Assembly (NCBI GenBank): GCA_027919835.1
Contig: JANVFP010000020.1
Coordinates: 434,001-498,000 of the forward strand
Direction of reading: 5' to 3'
DNA: 64,000 bases
DNA from: Lentinula raphanica
Taxonomy: Eukaryota > Basidiomycota > Agaricomycetes > Agaricales > Omphalotaceae
Part shown: one piece after another, positions 1 to 12,439 of the stretch
Layout of the letters: each line of letters begins with the position of its first letter
Numbering within the stretch: the first letter of the stretch is position 1
Made by a program: the position numbers and the translations under genes
Notes under the pieces: generated by a model
Seen by the model: only the letters and a program-made list of their open reading frames with translations
Databases searched by the model: none
Told to the model about the DNA's origin: nothing

Positions 1-881
1 ATGGACTGAGCTGCAATGGCGGCAGCCATGTGTGCAGGAGGACACCAGCCTGGAGAACCTTGGCCTACTTTGCCTCCACCAGGAGCATAGCATTTAGGCT
101 TTGAATGACTGCAATGACCACAGTTTGAGCAGCGAAGGACACCATTCGCATTGTAGTTAGTGGTGTTAGCCAATGCCATGGGCACAGTTGTATTCACATT
201 CAAGTTGTCAGTGATCACATCCCTATGCATCTGAATCTTGAGGAGACTGGAGTAGATCTCGGAGTAGGGTTTCCCCGCATAGTTCTGTATTATCCAGGCA
301 TATCCATCAGACGGAGGCAGATTGGTCAGGAACTGGGATGCAAGATCCTTGTTGGTGATCACGCATCCAACTTCGTTGGCCTTGGATTTCAAACCCTCAA
401 GACGACTGAAGTAAATGTCGAAACGATCACCCTTGTTAAAGTGCAACATCTTGAAGCGTTCCTTGGTGATAGTCTGTGCAGCACTGGTTCTTGGATTGTA
501 CTTGGCAAGGATTCAACTCTACATATCAAATGCAGTCTGATTGGGATTAAGGCCAATGCCATGCAGATCTTTAACATTGAGATAGATGATTGCAGCAATA
601 TGAGCATTGCATAGGATCCATTTGTCAAGCGAAGGACTAGTTGAGTTATTCGCGGTAGGAGTTCCAATAACCGGTTGGCCAGAAGTCACTCCTGCGGCAA
701 GGACTTGAGGTGCAACATCAGCATCTGGGTGAGTTATAGTTCCGTTGATGTAACCTTTGAGCCCATATCTACGGGCTATGCTCACAATAGAGTCACTGAA
801 GTACAGGAAGTTCAAGGTGTTACCCAATAGGCAAGATTTGACAAATGTCTGAATGGGCGGGAGCAAGTTGGCATTCGACAT
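1..881 (-). pseudogene. Copia-type gag polyprotein remnant (UBN2-like), runs off window start
   Basis: The minus strand from the ATG at 881 reads as a Gag polyprotein of the Ty1/Copia kind. The N-terminal 120 residues are open to 519, where TAG and then TGA interrupt the frame. The same frame then continues without further stops to position 1. The continuation has the helical gag core (KERFKMLHFNKGDRFDIY...) and a CX2CX4HX4C zinc knuckle (CSNCGHCSHSKPKC) near 125-165. Gag coats the element RNA and forms the particle; the knuckle binds RNA. Both stops could come from C-to-T changes in CAG and CGA codons. Because the frame holds after the stops, the copy died by point mutation and not by deletion. 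Protease, integrase and RT would lie outside the window. The family call rests on motif reading only. Confidence 0.72.
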
Positions 882-1847
882 CTTTCAAAGATGATATGCA
901 ATGGCGAGTTTGACTTACGTTTCAAGGCAGAAATGGCAATGTTCAATGTTCTGACTGTGAATCTAATAAGATTTGCAAGCCACTGTCTATACATATACAC
1001 CTGTAGCTGTAAAATCTATGCAAAGTAGTTCAATAAGTATCCACCAGGGCTTTGCGAAGTACAGCAATACTCTCTCCAAGGGTCAAATTTTACCTCTGGG
1101 CAGGCCAGAAATGCTCCGGGGGCTGCTATTTTTTATTATATATATATATATATATTATTGGTATTATTTAATTGAAAAAACAGAAAAAAATAATATATAG
1201 CTTTGCAAAGTGGTGTGAAAGATATTACAAAATGATGGGAACAGATAAAATAATGTGATGGCATCTGCATCAATCATTTCCTTTTTGGGAAAAGAATATT
1301 TATATTGAAACCAGGGGTTACAGGGTACTACTGAATATATGGGTATCTAAAAATGGCAAATATCATATACAATCCAAAAATGACCAAAACAGGGTACAGG
1401 CTACCTCAGGGACATCAAAATTGCCCAAAAAGAAAATTGGTCTAAAAATAGAACTTGATCTCATCAGGTAGCAAAAAATCTTTAAAAAATCATAAAAATA
1501 GTGAAAAAAAATCAGGGTTGCCTTGATGGCCCTGAAAATGCAAAATAAAAAAACATGCGACAAGTGTAAAAAATTTTATCACTCCAAATCATTCCAGATC
1601 CTCTATACACAAAGCACTGTTAAATTACAGAAGATCACAATATAGCCAGTCCCACGTGCTGTAATTTTGTATTCTCTGAGTTGTATCTAGTGTAGTATGA
1701 TATAAACAACATCCCTACACAGTATAAACCCCACACAAAAATTATTGAGTATGATATGAATGAATTTCGACTCACAAACTCAAAATAAGTGCCCATAAGC
1801 GCCCAAAACTCGTTGTTATATGTGTGTTATAGTATAACAATGTTCTA

Positions 1848-2071
1848 CATCAGGAAAAATCTTTCTAGGCCCAGGTTGCCTGGAGACACCCCCAAAATTC
1901 CAGGCAGTTTAAAGTCTTTGAAATGATTTTCAGTCAACCTTATGTCTTCAGGCTTACCTGAGTTGCTTTGAAAATCTTTGGAAATCTTTGAGAATCTCTG
2001 GGAAGCCTGGGAAGCCTGGGCTTTTGGGGGGTGTCTCTAGGCTCTCTGGGCTCAAGGTATTTTTCCTGATG
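1848..2071. mobile_element. Short inverted-repeat element (MITE), copy 1
   Basis: A 224-bp unit with ends CATCAGGAAAAAT and its inverse, flanked by the dinucleotide TA on both sides (1846-1847 and 2072-2073). Its arms contain GGAGACACCCCC on the left and GGGGTGTCTC on the right. It lies in the central part of palindrome A. A second copy with the same ends sits at 30883-31164. It has no coding potential. Confidence 0.65.
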
Positions 2072-2129
2072 TATTGCTGATGTGTTATAGTTACTGATGA
2101 AGTATGTTGAGTGTTATAAGTGTAATGAG

Positions 2130-2520
2130 TTCAGTATGTTGAGTATAATATGCAGTAACATTGTTCCGAGTTTTTGCATTGTTAAGTGTATCAGTTTAAC
2201 ACACATGAACACTGTTTTAACTTTTTCATTGTTGAGTGTGTTAAGTATAACACTGCATATGCACATTGTTCCAATGTTTCTCATTGTTAATTGTGTTTAG
2301 TATAATACACATCAACACTGTTCTGAAGTTTTTCATTGTTAAGTGTATTAAGCATAATACACATCAACACTGATCCAAGGTTTTTCATTGATAAGTATGT
2401 TAAGCATAACACACATGAACACTGTTCCAAGTTTTTTTCATTGTTATGTGTGTTAAGTATAACACACATAAATACTGTTCTAAAATTTCTCATTGTTAAG
2501 TGTATGAAATATAACAAGCA
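2130..2520. repeat. Degenerate tandem repeat inside palindrome A
   Basis: About seven imperfect units of 50-60 bp follow the pattern TTCATTGTTAAGTGTGTTAAG, then TATAACACACATGAACACTG, then TTCCAAG. The same motif is seen in copy C (around 50050-50110 and 50930-51030), so it belongs to the element family and is not a host satellite. The small ORFs across it are frame-neutral artefacts. Confidence 0.6.
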
Positions 2521-2955
2521 TTGAGTGTGCTGAATATATTAAATGATATAAGCTATTTTAGATGCCTGAGAGTACTGGGGGTGCTAAAAATAGCATGTAC
2601 ATCATATATATTCAATGTATAGAGGATCTGGGATGATTTGGAGTGATAAAATTTTTTACACTTATCGCGTATTTTTTTTAATTTTGCATTTTCAGGGCCA
2701 TCAAGGCAACCCTGATTTTTTCACTATTTTTATGATTTTTTTCAGATTTTTTGCTACCTGATGAGATCAAGTTCTATTTTTAGACCAATTTCCTTTTTGG
2801 GCAATTTTGATGTCCCTGAGGTAGCCTGTACCCTGTTTGGTCATTTTTGGATTGTATATAATATTTGCTATTTTTAGATACCCATATATTCAGTAGTACC
2901 CTGTAACCCCTGGTTTCAATATAAATATTCTTTTCCCAAAAAGGAATTGATTGAT

Positions 2956-3915
2956 TGTAAGGAGTTGGTTAACAACGCCGATCACGGACCCAAAGCTGGT
3001 TCACCAGGAAGTAGATTATCCTGGGGTTATCACCAATAACGGCTTCTAGAAAAACACACGGACCTTTGCTGGAATGTTACTTCAGCAAAGTATAAAAGGG
3101 TGTGGCTACCTTGTCTGGAATATTACATCAGACAGGTAATCACAGTTGTTGCAAGGCTGGGATGGACGTCAGACAATGAACAAAGAGCAATCACAAAGCT
3201 GGGTTGGACGTCAGTCAATGGATTGAGTATAAAGGCTTGCTGGAATGGTTGTCAGACAAGAGAAGAATAGTGACCGTAAAGCTGGATTGGACGTCAGTCG
3301 ATACGATCAAGGTAGATGCTTGCTGGGATGGACTTCAGACAAGAAAAACAACAGGTGCAGTCAAAAGATGCTGAATCAACAGTGGGTAGGTGGGGGTACA
3401 AGAATAACTAGTCTAGGGTACAAACAAGTTTCTGGGGTGTCTTATATACCAATCTACAATGCCTCATGGATACCTCATGTATGCCTTGTGTATGCCTCAT
3501 GTGTGCCACATGTATCCAGCATACCACATGTATGCCTCATGTATACCACATGCATGCCACATGTACACCTCATGTACACCACATGTACACCACATGTATG
3601 CCTCATGTATACCACATGCATGCCACATGTACACCTCATGTACACCACATGTACACCACATGTACACCACATGTACACCACATGTACACCACATGTACAG
3701 CCTCATGCCCTGGATTTGCCTCATGGACTGCATCATGGACTGCCTCATGTTGCCCTGAGTCATATTGATTTGTCTTGTGATCTGTGAGTTATAATGGTGA
3801 TTGTTGAGTTGCTGAAATATTCTGGAGTTTTGTAATACTGTAGGGAAATAGGCAGGCAAAGGTGGAATGGGATCCTGGTTTTAGGCAGGCAATGCAAAAT
3901 GCCTGATTCCTGACA
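2956..3915 (-). repeat. 3' LTR of the gag-only retrotransposon
   Basis: 960-bp LTR, longer than its partner by 88 bp. That is eight 11-bp units of the internal minisatellite. Outside the minisatellite I noticed only three base differences from the 5' LTR. The minus-strand sequence TATATAAG (complement of 3441-3448) is a likely TATA box. The middle part has repeated GGACGTCAG(A/T)CAA-type segments around 3150-3350. Confidence 0.85.
3473..3708. repeat. 11-bp minisatellite in the LTR
   Basis: Tandem units of ACATGTACACC and variants (TCATGTACACC, ACATGTATGCC, ACATGCATGCC). Because 11 is not a multiple of 3 and no unit creates a stop, all three forward frames and two reverse frames stay open here. 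That explains the overlapping Cys/His/Tyr-rich ORFs, which should not be taken as genes. The partner LTR has a shorter array. Confidence 0.85.
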
Positions 3916-3960
3916 GTATTCCCCCCTCCGCCAGACCGAGCCCTCGAGGTCTTGTCTTCT

Positions 3961-6900
3961 TCAGTGACTGCCCAGCTCCCAAAGGTTGAAAATAGGGTCA
4001 TCAACATGAATAGGCTGTGCAAAGCCATCAATCTCCACATATGGACCACATTCTTGTATGAATGCCCCTCTCAGTGCTACATTCTGAGATTCTTTGTGGA
4101 TAAAATGCTGCCGATATTTATGCTCTTTAGAGCCACAAACAGCACAGAGACCTTCTCTCATCCGGTGATTCCATTCTTCCTGAGTCACTTTAGGATATGA
4201 TTTTTCTTCATCCTGGATGTTCTCTGTACCCAACATTTCCTCAGCAATGGAAGATTTCAAATGTGCATCTTCTGCCACTTGCATCAATCTTTGATTATCA
4301 AGTGGTGTGCAGATGTTATATTTTGGAATAGTGGAAGATGATTTTGCCTTTTTGTCTTCATCAGCAATTGCCACTGCATTCTTAATTTGGTTTCTTCCTG
4401 AATTAGTTGGAATTACTGATTCTGCAGTAGAATCCAGTGTATAGTCATTTCCTTTATGACCAAGTCCAACCTGGTTGAAAGCCTGTTTTGCTCCATCAAG
4501 CACCATCAGTTTATCCACCACTCCTGAAATTGTATCAGGTATTTCTCCATGATCAACCAAGCGATTCCGGAGATGGTTCTGAATTTGTTTCAGTAATCTC
4601 CACCGAAGAGCCCGATCATCATATTCCATCATGAGGGCAATATCTTCAAATCGGACCCAGAAATCACCAAAGGATTCGTTCCATGCCTGGACACACTCAT
4701 CCAATTTGGATTGAGCTTGGATAGTCTCATAATGTAGTCCAAACATTTGTCCAAATAGAACTGCAAATTTTTCCCAATGGATAAGAGGAGTAGTAACCAC
4801 ATGACCAGAATGCTGTCTTCTCATGAGATTCTGGTAGTATCTCTTTGCAGGTCCTTTCATATAGGATGCCGCAAATGTAATTTTTGAGATGTCATTAGAG
4901 TAGATTCGAGGTTTGGCAGCAAAGAAATTTTCACAGTTTTCCTTGAACTCGCGCCATTCATTGCGATCTTCTCCTGTGAACGGACTAGGTTTGTTGATAT
5001 CTAATTTGGATTCCCAGTTCAATTCATCTCTTTCAATCTCCTTTAGTTTCCTTTCAAACTCCCAGTCCTGACGATCATCTATTGATGACCTTTGATCACA
5101 GGAACAAATGCCAAAGGCATCTTGACCATCCCTACCATCCCTACCATCTCGACCATCTCGACCAAACCTATTTTGTGGACAATAACATGGTCCTCCCTGG
5201 TTACGTCTGTTATTGTTATGACCAGACCGACCAGAATTGGATGGGTTGGGACTATTTCTGTGAGAGGATGACTGTTTTCCCCGATTGTCATCAGTTCCAT
5301 CATCACTTTCATGGCCAGGGTTATCTCCAGCATCAGGGGGATCATTTCCACCGCCACCACTGCCACTTGTCATAGCAACAGGAATACTGGTTGCTTTTGG
5401 TGGACTACCTGCAGCAGAATTGGACTCAAATCCTGCCAATGACACTGATATTGGACTATTAAGAGGTTGACGAGCAGATGCATTAGGTGTGAAGAATTTT
5501 TCAAAACTGCCCAATTGGAATTTGAACACAGATGGCTGAGTCCCCATATCTTTATGATGCTCATTTCCAATGAAGCTGTCAATGATGCCTTTGTCAGGAA
5601 TCAGACAAATTCACCTTAATTCCAGAACAAATCATACACTTTCCACTCGAAATTCCAACACTTTCTGGGGCTTCAAGATTATCTGATAATCATGGCTTAC
5701 TTTCAACCAAATCCCTTGATAACAATTACAAGAAAACATGAAAATATTGAAAATAACTCTCAAGCATATGCCTGCCTAAATTCCAGCTTAAAATGCGCTA
5801 TTTCCGGCGTATTTTCCCACGCTATAGGGGACTCCGGAATTTAATAATTAGTGGTGTCACTTCTGTGAAATGGTATGATCATACTTAAATGATGATGGTC
5901 TGATCTTCTTTTATTATTTCATGACCTGATTCTTTAAATATAAAATACCCAGTGGCCTCATCTAATTATTATTATGGCCTCATTCAATTATTATGGGCAC
6001 ATTTAATTATTGTAGCCTTATTTGATTATAATGGCACCATTTGATTATTGTGGCCTCATCTTTTATTTATTTTACACAGTATATAAAGGCCATGAGATAC
6101 CTACCTGTACCCCAGACTAGTTATTTTGTTACCTTCACCTATCTGATTCTGTGTCAACTCCTGTGACTGCACTTGTTGTTCTCTCTTGTCTGAAGTCCAT
6201 CCCAGCAAGCATATACTCTTGATCACATTGACTGACGTCCAATCCAGCCTTGTGGTCACTACTTCTCTCTTGTCTGACGTCCAATCCAGCAAGACCATAT
6301 ATATCCAATCCATTGACTGACGTCCAACCCAGCTTTGTGATTGCTGTTTGTTCACTGTCTGACGTCCATCCCAGCTGTGCAACAATTGTGATTACCTGTC
6401 TGACGTCCATCCCAGACAACGTAGCCACACCTTTTTGATACTTTGCTGACGTAATATTCCAGCAAAGGTCTGTGTGTTAGATTTATAGATTTCTAGAAGC
6501 CATTCTTGGTGATAACCCCAGGATAATTTACTTCCTGGTGATTCAGCTTTAGATCTGTGATCAGTGTTGCAACCAACACCTTACAGCCTTGCTGAACTTC
6601 TAGGTCTATTTCCTCCAAGTCCACAGTCTTTGAGTGATGGGGAATCCTATCATCAAAGGAAACCTCTGGTTCCGCTCTTTGCTTCCCTTTGTTAGGAATG
6701 TGTGGATAAGAGGAGGTCCCAACACCTGGGCGATTATCATGTTGGTAGGAGTTGGTATACCCAGTATCATAATCAGCAGCATGGGATGTTTGATGTGGTG
6801 GAGTGTTATGCACAAAAGATGTCAATATAGGTTTCCTTGGAGACAATTGTGGTTTAGGAGACTCCAAGGTTTCCTTGTTATTAGGGATGTCATCAAGAAG

Positions 6901-8669
6901 AGGTTCTTCTGGCTTTCCTTGTTCAGGTTTTGGGGAAGCTTTTTCCTGCTCCTCCACATCTGCTGATGGATGCCATTCAATTGCTCTCCTACGACGGCGA
7001 CTCGAGTTTCGATTACTAGAACTGGGAGTTGTATTACTGCGAACTTCACTGTTCACACTTTCAATAGTTGGTCCCTCTGGAATGGTTTCCATAGTTACCG
7101 GAGGTTGTTGACCCCTAGTTCCCTGTGAAATGGATGTAGCTCGGCTCCGAGGACCAGCTGAAGTATGTGACATGACTGTTGGAGTACGATGCTCATATCG
7201 CCTCATAGCAACAAGTTGTTTCTCCACATCAGCCTGACTTCTTCCAGCATAGGGTGGTACTGGATCCCAGTCTTCTTCCATTTCAATGGAGGTAAAAAAG
7301 TTATCATCTTCATTTGATTGACTGTACCAGCCACTGCTTCCATAAACTCGACGACGAGGAATATTGCTTGGTTGGGGAATTTCAGATTCATCTGAAGCTG
7401 TCCGACATTGTGGATATGGGTATCTCGGATTCCATGGAGTCCCTCTACGAATCCGGCTTCATGAATAGGTAATGAATCATATTCATTAACAATGTCATCT
7501 TCCCAGTGATGAATTCCATGATGACGTGGAGATGAAGAGTTAGGGGTGATAGTATGAGCAGTGGAATGGGATGAATAGAATGATGAAATTTCTGGATCAT
7601 TGATTAAATTCTCCACTCCTATCTGGTGAGAGCGTTCTTCCAATTCTACCAATTCACGAACATTATTGCCATGCTGCAGGTTACGCATCAGTTCAGGTGT
7701 GACTTCATCATCTGTCAACCGTACAATCCATTGCAGTAACCGCAGTATTCCAATATTAGTTCAGTCTTCAGTATGGAAACCTAGAGCATTTAAAAGACTA
7801 CGAGCAGGGCCCACCAGGTTCAACAATTCATTTTGAGAAGCACTGTCATCAACCTGTTGACGAGCAGCAAGACGTCGGATTGGAGTATCTGGTGCTACCC
7901 GTGGACTGGTATGGTGTGCTGGTGGAGACTCACTCATGACTTCTCTATACCCTTCTGAGTATGTATGGAATGTTGGAGACCGACGAGTATTGGTATCATG
8001 AATGGCTGGTGTAGATTCTGCCAGTGGATGACCTAATAGTGATCTATGTATTTGTCGATCTGGGGGTTTGTCAATGGAGACATCCATGATGTCCTTTGTA
8101 GGATGATCCATAGAATTGTGGTATTCATGAGACACTTCTAGTGTAGGAGGTGTGTTATACTGTGGACTACTATTGCTAACTGACTGTCGATTGGGAGGAG
8201 AGACACGACGTTCAGTTGCAACAAGGTCTGCAAGGAGTTCCTGGCCTCGAGTAGGTGCAGCAGGACTTCTCTGTACAGGAGGAAGTTCGTCTGCTAGCTC
8301 CAACTCGTTAGCCAGATTGGACTGCCCTGGTGCAGCTCGAACTGGAATTCCAGCAGACTCTGGAGTATAATACTGATGCCTGAATGACCGCTCAGGTTTC
8401 TGAGAGGCAGCAGTACGTTGGACCTCAGTTCGAACATGAACTGGTGAAAGAGAACAAGGACGTGGAGCTTGACCAAGATGACGACCATGTTCTGGAAAGT
8501 GTAGGGGAGTAGTGTCCTCTGCATTATTACTGAAGTGTGCAGGAGTACCCCGTACAATGTTTCTTGATGTAGGTGTAAGGATGTGGAAGGAGTAAGGAGC
8601 ATAGGGGATATCCTCCTCAACCTCCACTTCCTCGAAGGTAAAAGTTCTAGTAGCCATGACTGATGACAA
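3961..8669 (-). pseudogene. Gag polyprotein of the LTR retrotransposon, interrupted
   Basis: Gag forms the particle that packages element RNA. The frame starts at ATG 8669 (MSSVMATRTFTFEEVEVEED). It has one in-frame TGA at 7761-7763, a frameshift between about 7440 and 7280, and the solo LTR at 5592-6585. Removing the solo LTR and one GCCTT copy rejoins the frame (DLEVQQG then IIDSFIGNE). The terminal 528 codons (5547-3961) are open. They hold a GRDGRDGRDG repeat, a retrotransposon-gag core (SPFTGEDRNEWREFKENCENFF, then YMKGPAKRYYQNLM) and a CX2CX4HX4H knuckle-like motif (CAVCGSKEHKYRQH), where the last cysteine of a usual knuckle is His. The frame ends 45 bp before the 3' LTR, leaving no room for pol. 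Confidence 0.75.
5592..6585 (+). mobile_element. Solo LTR in inverted orientation
   Basis: 994 bp beginning TGTCAGGAATC and ending CCTTACA, flanked by GCCTT on both sides (5587-5591 and 6586-6590). Its sequence is the reverse complement of a diverged relative of the LTR at 2956 (CACCAGGAAGTA, ATCCTGGGGTTATCACC and GGACGTCAG blocks). A TATA-like TATATAAAG lies at about 6079. The interior was probably lost by LTR-LTR recombination. Confidence 0.8.
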
Positions 8670-8686
8670 CAGGAGACTAGTTATTA

Positions 8687-9558
8687 TGTAAGGAGTTAGT
8701 TAACAACGCCGATCACGGACCCAAAGCTGGTTCACCAGGAAGTAGATTATCCTGGGGTTATCACCAATAATGGCTTCTAGAAAAACACACGGACCTTTGC
8801 TGGAATGTTACTTCAGCAAAGTATAAAAGGGTGTGGCTACCTTGTCTGGAATATTACATCAGACAGGTAATCACAGTTGTTGCAAGGCTGGGATGGACGT
8901 CAGACAATGAACAAAGAGCAATCACAAAGCTGGGTTGGACGTCAGTCAATGGATTGAGTATAAAGGCTTGCTGGAATGGTTGTCAGACAAGAGAAGAATA
9001 GTGACCGTAAAGCTGGATTGGACGTCAGTCGATACGATCAAGGTAGATGCTTGCTGGGATGGACTTCAGACAAGAAAAACAACAGGTGCAGTCAAAAGAT
9101 GCTGAATCAACAGTGGGTAGGTGGGGGTACAAGAATAACTAGTCTAGGGTACAAACAAGTTTCTGGGGTGTCTTATATACCAATCTACAATGCCTCATGG
9201 ATACCTCATGTATGCCTTGTGTATGCCTCATGTGTGCCACATGTATCCAGCATACCACATGTATGCCTCATGTATACCACATGCATGCCACATGTACACC
9301 ACATGTACACCACATGTACACCACATGTACACCACATGTACAGCCTCATGCCCTGGATTTGCCTCATGGACTGCATCATGGACTGCCTCATGTTGCCCTG
9401 AGTCATATTGATTTGTCTTGTGATCTGTGAGTTATAATGGTGATTGTTGAGTTGCTGAAATATTCTGGAGTTTTGTGATACTGTAGGGAAATAGGCAGGC
9501 AAAGGTGGAATGGGATCCTGGTTTTAGGCAGGCAATGCAAAATGCCTGATTCCTGACA
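8687..9558 (-). repeat. 5' LTR of the gag-only retrotransposon
   Basis: 872 bp, the partner of 2956-3915. On the minus strand it precedes the gag start by only 17 bp. No convincing tRNA primer-binding site is visible between the LTR and the ATG at 8669. Confidence 0.85.
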
Positions 9559-9840
9559 TTGATGCAGATGCCATCACATTGTTTCATCTGTTCCCATCAT
9601 TTGTGATATCTTTCACACCACTTTGCAAAGCAATATATTATTTTTTTTCTGATTTTTTAATTAAATAATATCCATACTAATATATATATATATAATAAAA
9701 AATAGCAGCCCCCAGAGCATTTCTGGCCTGCCCAGAGATAAAATTTGACCCTTGGAGAGAGTATCAGTGTACTTCGCAAAGCCCTGGTGGATACTTATTG
9801 GACTACTTTGCATAGATTTTACAGCCTCAGCTGACATATA

Positions 9841-10540
9841 TGAGATAAGTCTTCAACCTGACAGTACAAGTTTGATATTAGGCTATACCTATACAAATAC
9901 AAGATAAGCTAGAGATAGTATGTAAGTGAAATAGCATATAGCAATGTTAAGAGATAGTACTCACTCTTCAACCTGACAGTATAAGTTGAAGAGCAATAAT
10001 GCTATGTAACACTTTAAATAATCAAAACAAGAGACATAAACAAACCAATACATCGATCCTATCCATTCCTTAATCACGTTATCACGTCCACCATCGTATC
10101 GTTGCCTCACTGAATACCAAGAGTTGATGAGCAATTGTTTCAGTTACACCACCTTGCTTGTCAAGGTATTTTTCACCCAGAAACCTATATGTAGAGGTCC
10201 ACATTGGACAAAAATAAATAAAATAAAATATCATAGAAATAAAAAATTTTTGTCATGATCATAGCTTGACCAAAAAAAATGTCTTGATTACAATGCTCTG
10301 TGAACAAAAAAGAAACTAGTGGGTGTCGGCCGCCACAGCAAAACCAATTGTGTGCTGTGTTGAATTGGAGGCCAGAATGATTTCGGAGACAGCCGGGAAA
10401 AGGGTTGTCAAGATGGTGGATTCTTCGATGGGTCCAAAGTCCACAGTGAGCGCAGGGAAGAAAGGGTGGAAAAAGTCCCTCTATTCATACTATCTAAGCT
10501 GTATATAAAATAAATAGAATATCAAATAAAATAGGCTGTA
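9841..10540. other. Gene-free spacer between palindromes A and B
   Basis: AT-rich sequence with a repeated phrase CTTCAACCTGACAGTA(C/T)AAGTT (around 9850 and 9967). No ORF longer than 61 codons, RNA gene or element end is recognisable. Confidence 0.5.
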
Positions 10541-10637
10541 CATCACTTCAGGCAACCACCAAAAGGTATCATATTAGATAGGACAAGACCTGAAAATCCC
10601 CTATCTAACATGCTGAAAATCCCCGGGAATTCCCCAA

Positions 10638-10905
10638 TGGGATGTCCCACTCAGCTGGGATGTCCCTATGGCCTGGGAGGTCCCATGTGGGATGTCCCTA
10701 GCTGTCCCAGATGAGATGTTGCTATGGCCTGGGATGTCCCATGTGGGATGTCCCTATGGATGTGGGATGTCCCATGTGCTAGGATGTCCCTATGGATGTG
10801 GGATGTCCCATGTGCTGGGATGTCCCTATGGCCTGGGATGTCCCTATGGCCTGGGATGTCCCTATGGCCTGGGATGTCTTGTTCCTCATGTCTGGGACAT
10901 CCCCT
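10638..10905. repeat. Tandem repeat in left arm of palindrome B
   Basis: Repeats of GGGATGTCCCTATGGCCT and variants (CCATGTGGGATGTCCC). They give glycine/cysteine/proline-rich ORFs on both strands that are artefacts. Confidence 0.75.
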
Positions 10906-12439
10906 CACCTGGTATGTCTCTTTAGCTGGCATATCTCTCTGACCTGTTCATGTACTCAATGCTGATTACATAACCTATTAATCTTGAATGAAAAACTTAG
11001 AACAGTGGCATAGTGTGTTATACTCAATATACACAACTATCACTAGGTACACACTCAATATACTCATTATATTTAATAATGAAAGAATTTGGAACAGTCA
11101 TCACTGTGTGATATAATTAACACACTCAACATTCATCATAGTTAAAACACTTGCACAAAAGATACATTGATACACTTGACTGTACAGAGAACAGGCAGAA
11201 ATTCAGAGCAGTGTTAGCACTCATGACATTCATTGCACACAGTACTTCATAAGTAAGTATGGTTGGAACATTATTATACCATGATACACATATAACAACG
11301 AGTTTTGGGCGCTTATGGGCGCTTATTTTGCGTTTTTGACTTGAAATGCATGAATACCACACTCAATAATTTTTGTGTGGGCTTTATATTGTGTCAGGCT
11401 GTTGTCTATATCATAATCCCTTAGAAACAATTCAGAGAACTCAGAAATACAGCCTGTGGGACAGGCTATATCATGATCTTTTGTGATTTAACAGTGCATT
11501 GTTCAAATCACAATGCATACACCCATGTTATGAAGTCAAACCACTACTGGGTCATCAAAAGATTCATTCTACAGCCTATCCTATGCTTACTTTGTGTCAT
11601 ACAGCTGAGAGACTCACAATTGGAGTCATTGAATATGACATCTGAAGTTGCATGCAAGTCTACATATCACTAGTATACATGAAATATGTAGATGTATCTA
11701 AGAGAGTCCAATGGTCATTGTGAGTATCTGAATCATGTAAAAACACTGTCAGTAAGCTGCAGGAGTGCTCTCCCCATGAGACAGCTTCAATGCCCCTGCA
11801 TTATATGGATATATGCATTGTTATTTACATAAAACACTGCTGAAGTATAAAAGATCATGACATAGCCTGCCCCACAGGCTGTATTTCTGAGTTCTCCGAA
11901 TTGTCTCTAAGGGAGTATGATATAGACAACAGCCTGACACAATATAAAGCCCACACAAAAATTATTGAGTGTGGTATTCATGCATTTCAAGTCAAAAACG
12001 CAAAATAAGCACCCAAAACTCGTTGTTATATGTGTATCATGGTATAATAATGTTCCAACCATACTTACTTATGAAGTACTGTGTGCAATGAATGTCATGA
12101 GTGCTAACACTGCTCTGAATTTCTGCCTGTTCTCTGTACAGTCAAGTGTATCAATGTATCTTTTGTGCAAGTGTTTTAACTATGATGAATGTTGAGTGTG
12201 TTAATTATATCACACAGTGATGACTGTTCCAAATTCTTTCATTATTAAATATAATGAGTATATTGAGTGTGTACCTAGTGATAGTTGTGTATATTGAGTA
12301 TAACACACTATGCCACTGTTCTAAGTTTTTCATTCAAGATTAATAGGTTATGTAATCAGCATTGAGTACATGAACAGGTCAGAGAGATATGCCAGCTAAA
12401 GAGACATACCAGGTGAGGGGATGTCCCAGACATGAGGAA

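Larger units (their letters stand above)
2956..9558 (-). mobile_element. Gag-only LTR retrotransposon
   Basis: Near-identical direct repeats at 2956-3915 and 8687-9558 begin TGTAAGGAG and end TCCTGACA. A 5-bp target duplication, TTGAT, flanks the element (2951-2955 and 9559-9563). On the minus strand a polypurine tract (GGAGGGGGGAATAC, complement of 3916-3929) lies directly before the 3' LTR, fixing the orientation. The interior has one long gag reading frame (8669 to 3961) and no recognisable protease, RT, RNase H or integrase, so the copy must depend on another element for mobility. It is inserted in the right arm of palindrome A. A solo LTR (5592-6585) has inserted into its gag frame. Confidence 0.85.
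998..9833. mobile_element. Long-palindrome element, copy A (split by an LTR retrotransposon)
   Basis: Sequence from 998 is repeated inverted, ending at 9833. The outer 19 bases are CACCTGTAGCTGTAAAATC on the left and CAGCTGAGGCTGTAAAATC when the right end is reverse-complemented (16 of 19 match). The arms continue inward: about 998-1274 pairs with 9559-9833 and 1275-1613 pairs with 2615-2950. Both ends are flanked by ACATATA (991-997 and 9834-9840), a 7-bp target duplication. The LTR retrotransposon at 2956-9558 lies inside the right arm. Without it and the MITE at 1848 the element is about 2 kb. It contains no plausible transposase and is probably non-autonomous. Core sequences such as GGGCGCTTATGGGCGCTTAT and CTCAATAATTTTTGTGTGGG recur in copies B (10541) and C (49006). 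The superfamily is unknown. Confidence 0.75.

Noticed and set aside
3245..3787. Overlapping Cys/His/Tyr-rich ORFs on both strands, looking like a metal-binding protein
   Set aside because: They are produced by the 11-bp LTR minisatellite, which keeps several frames open. The same ORFs recur in the other LTR.
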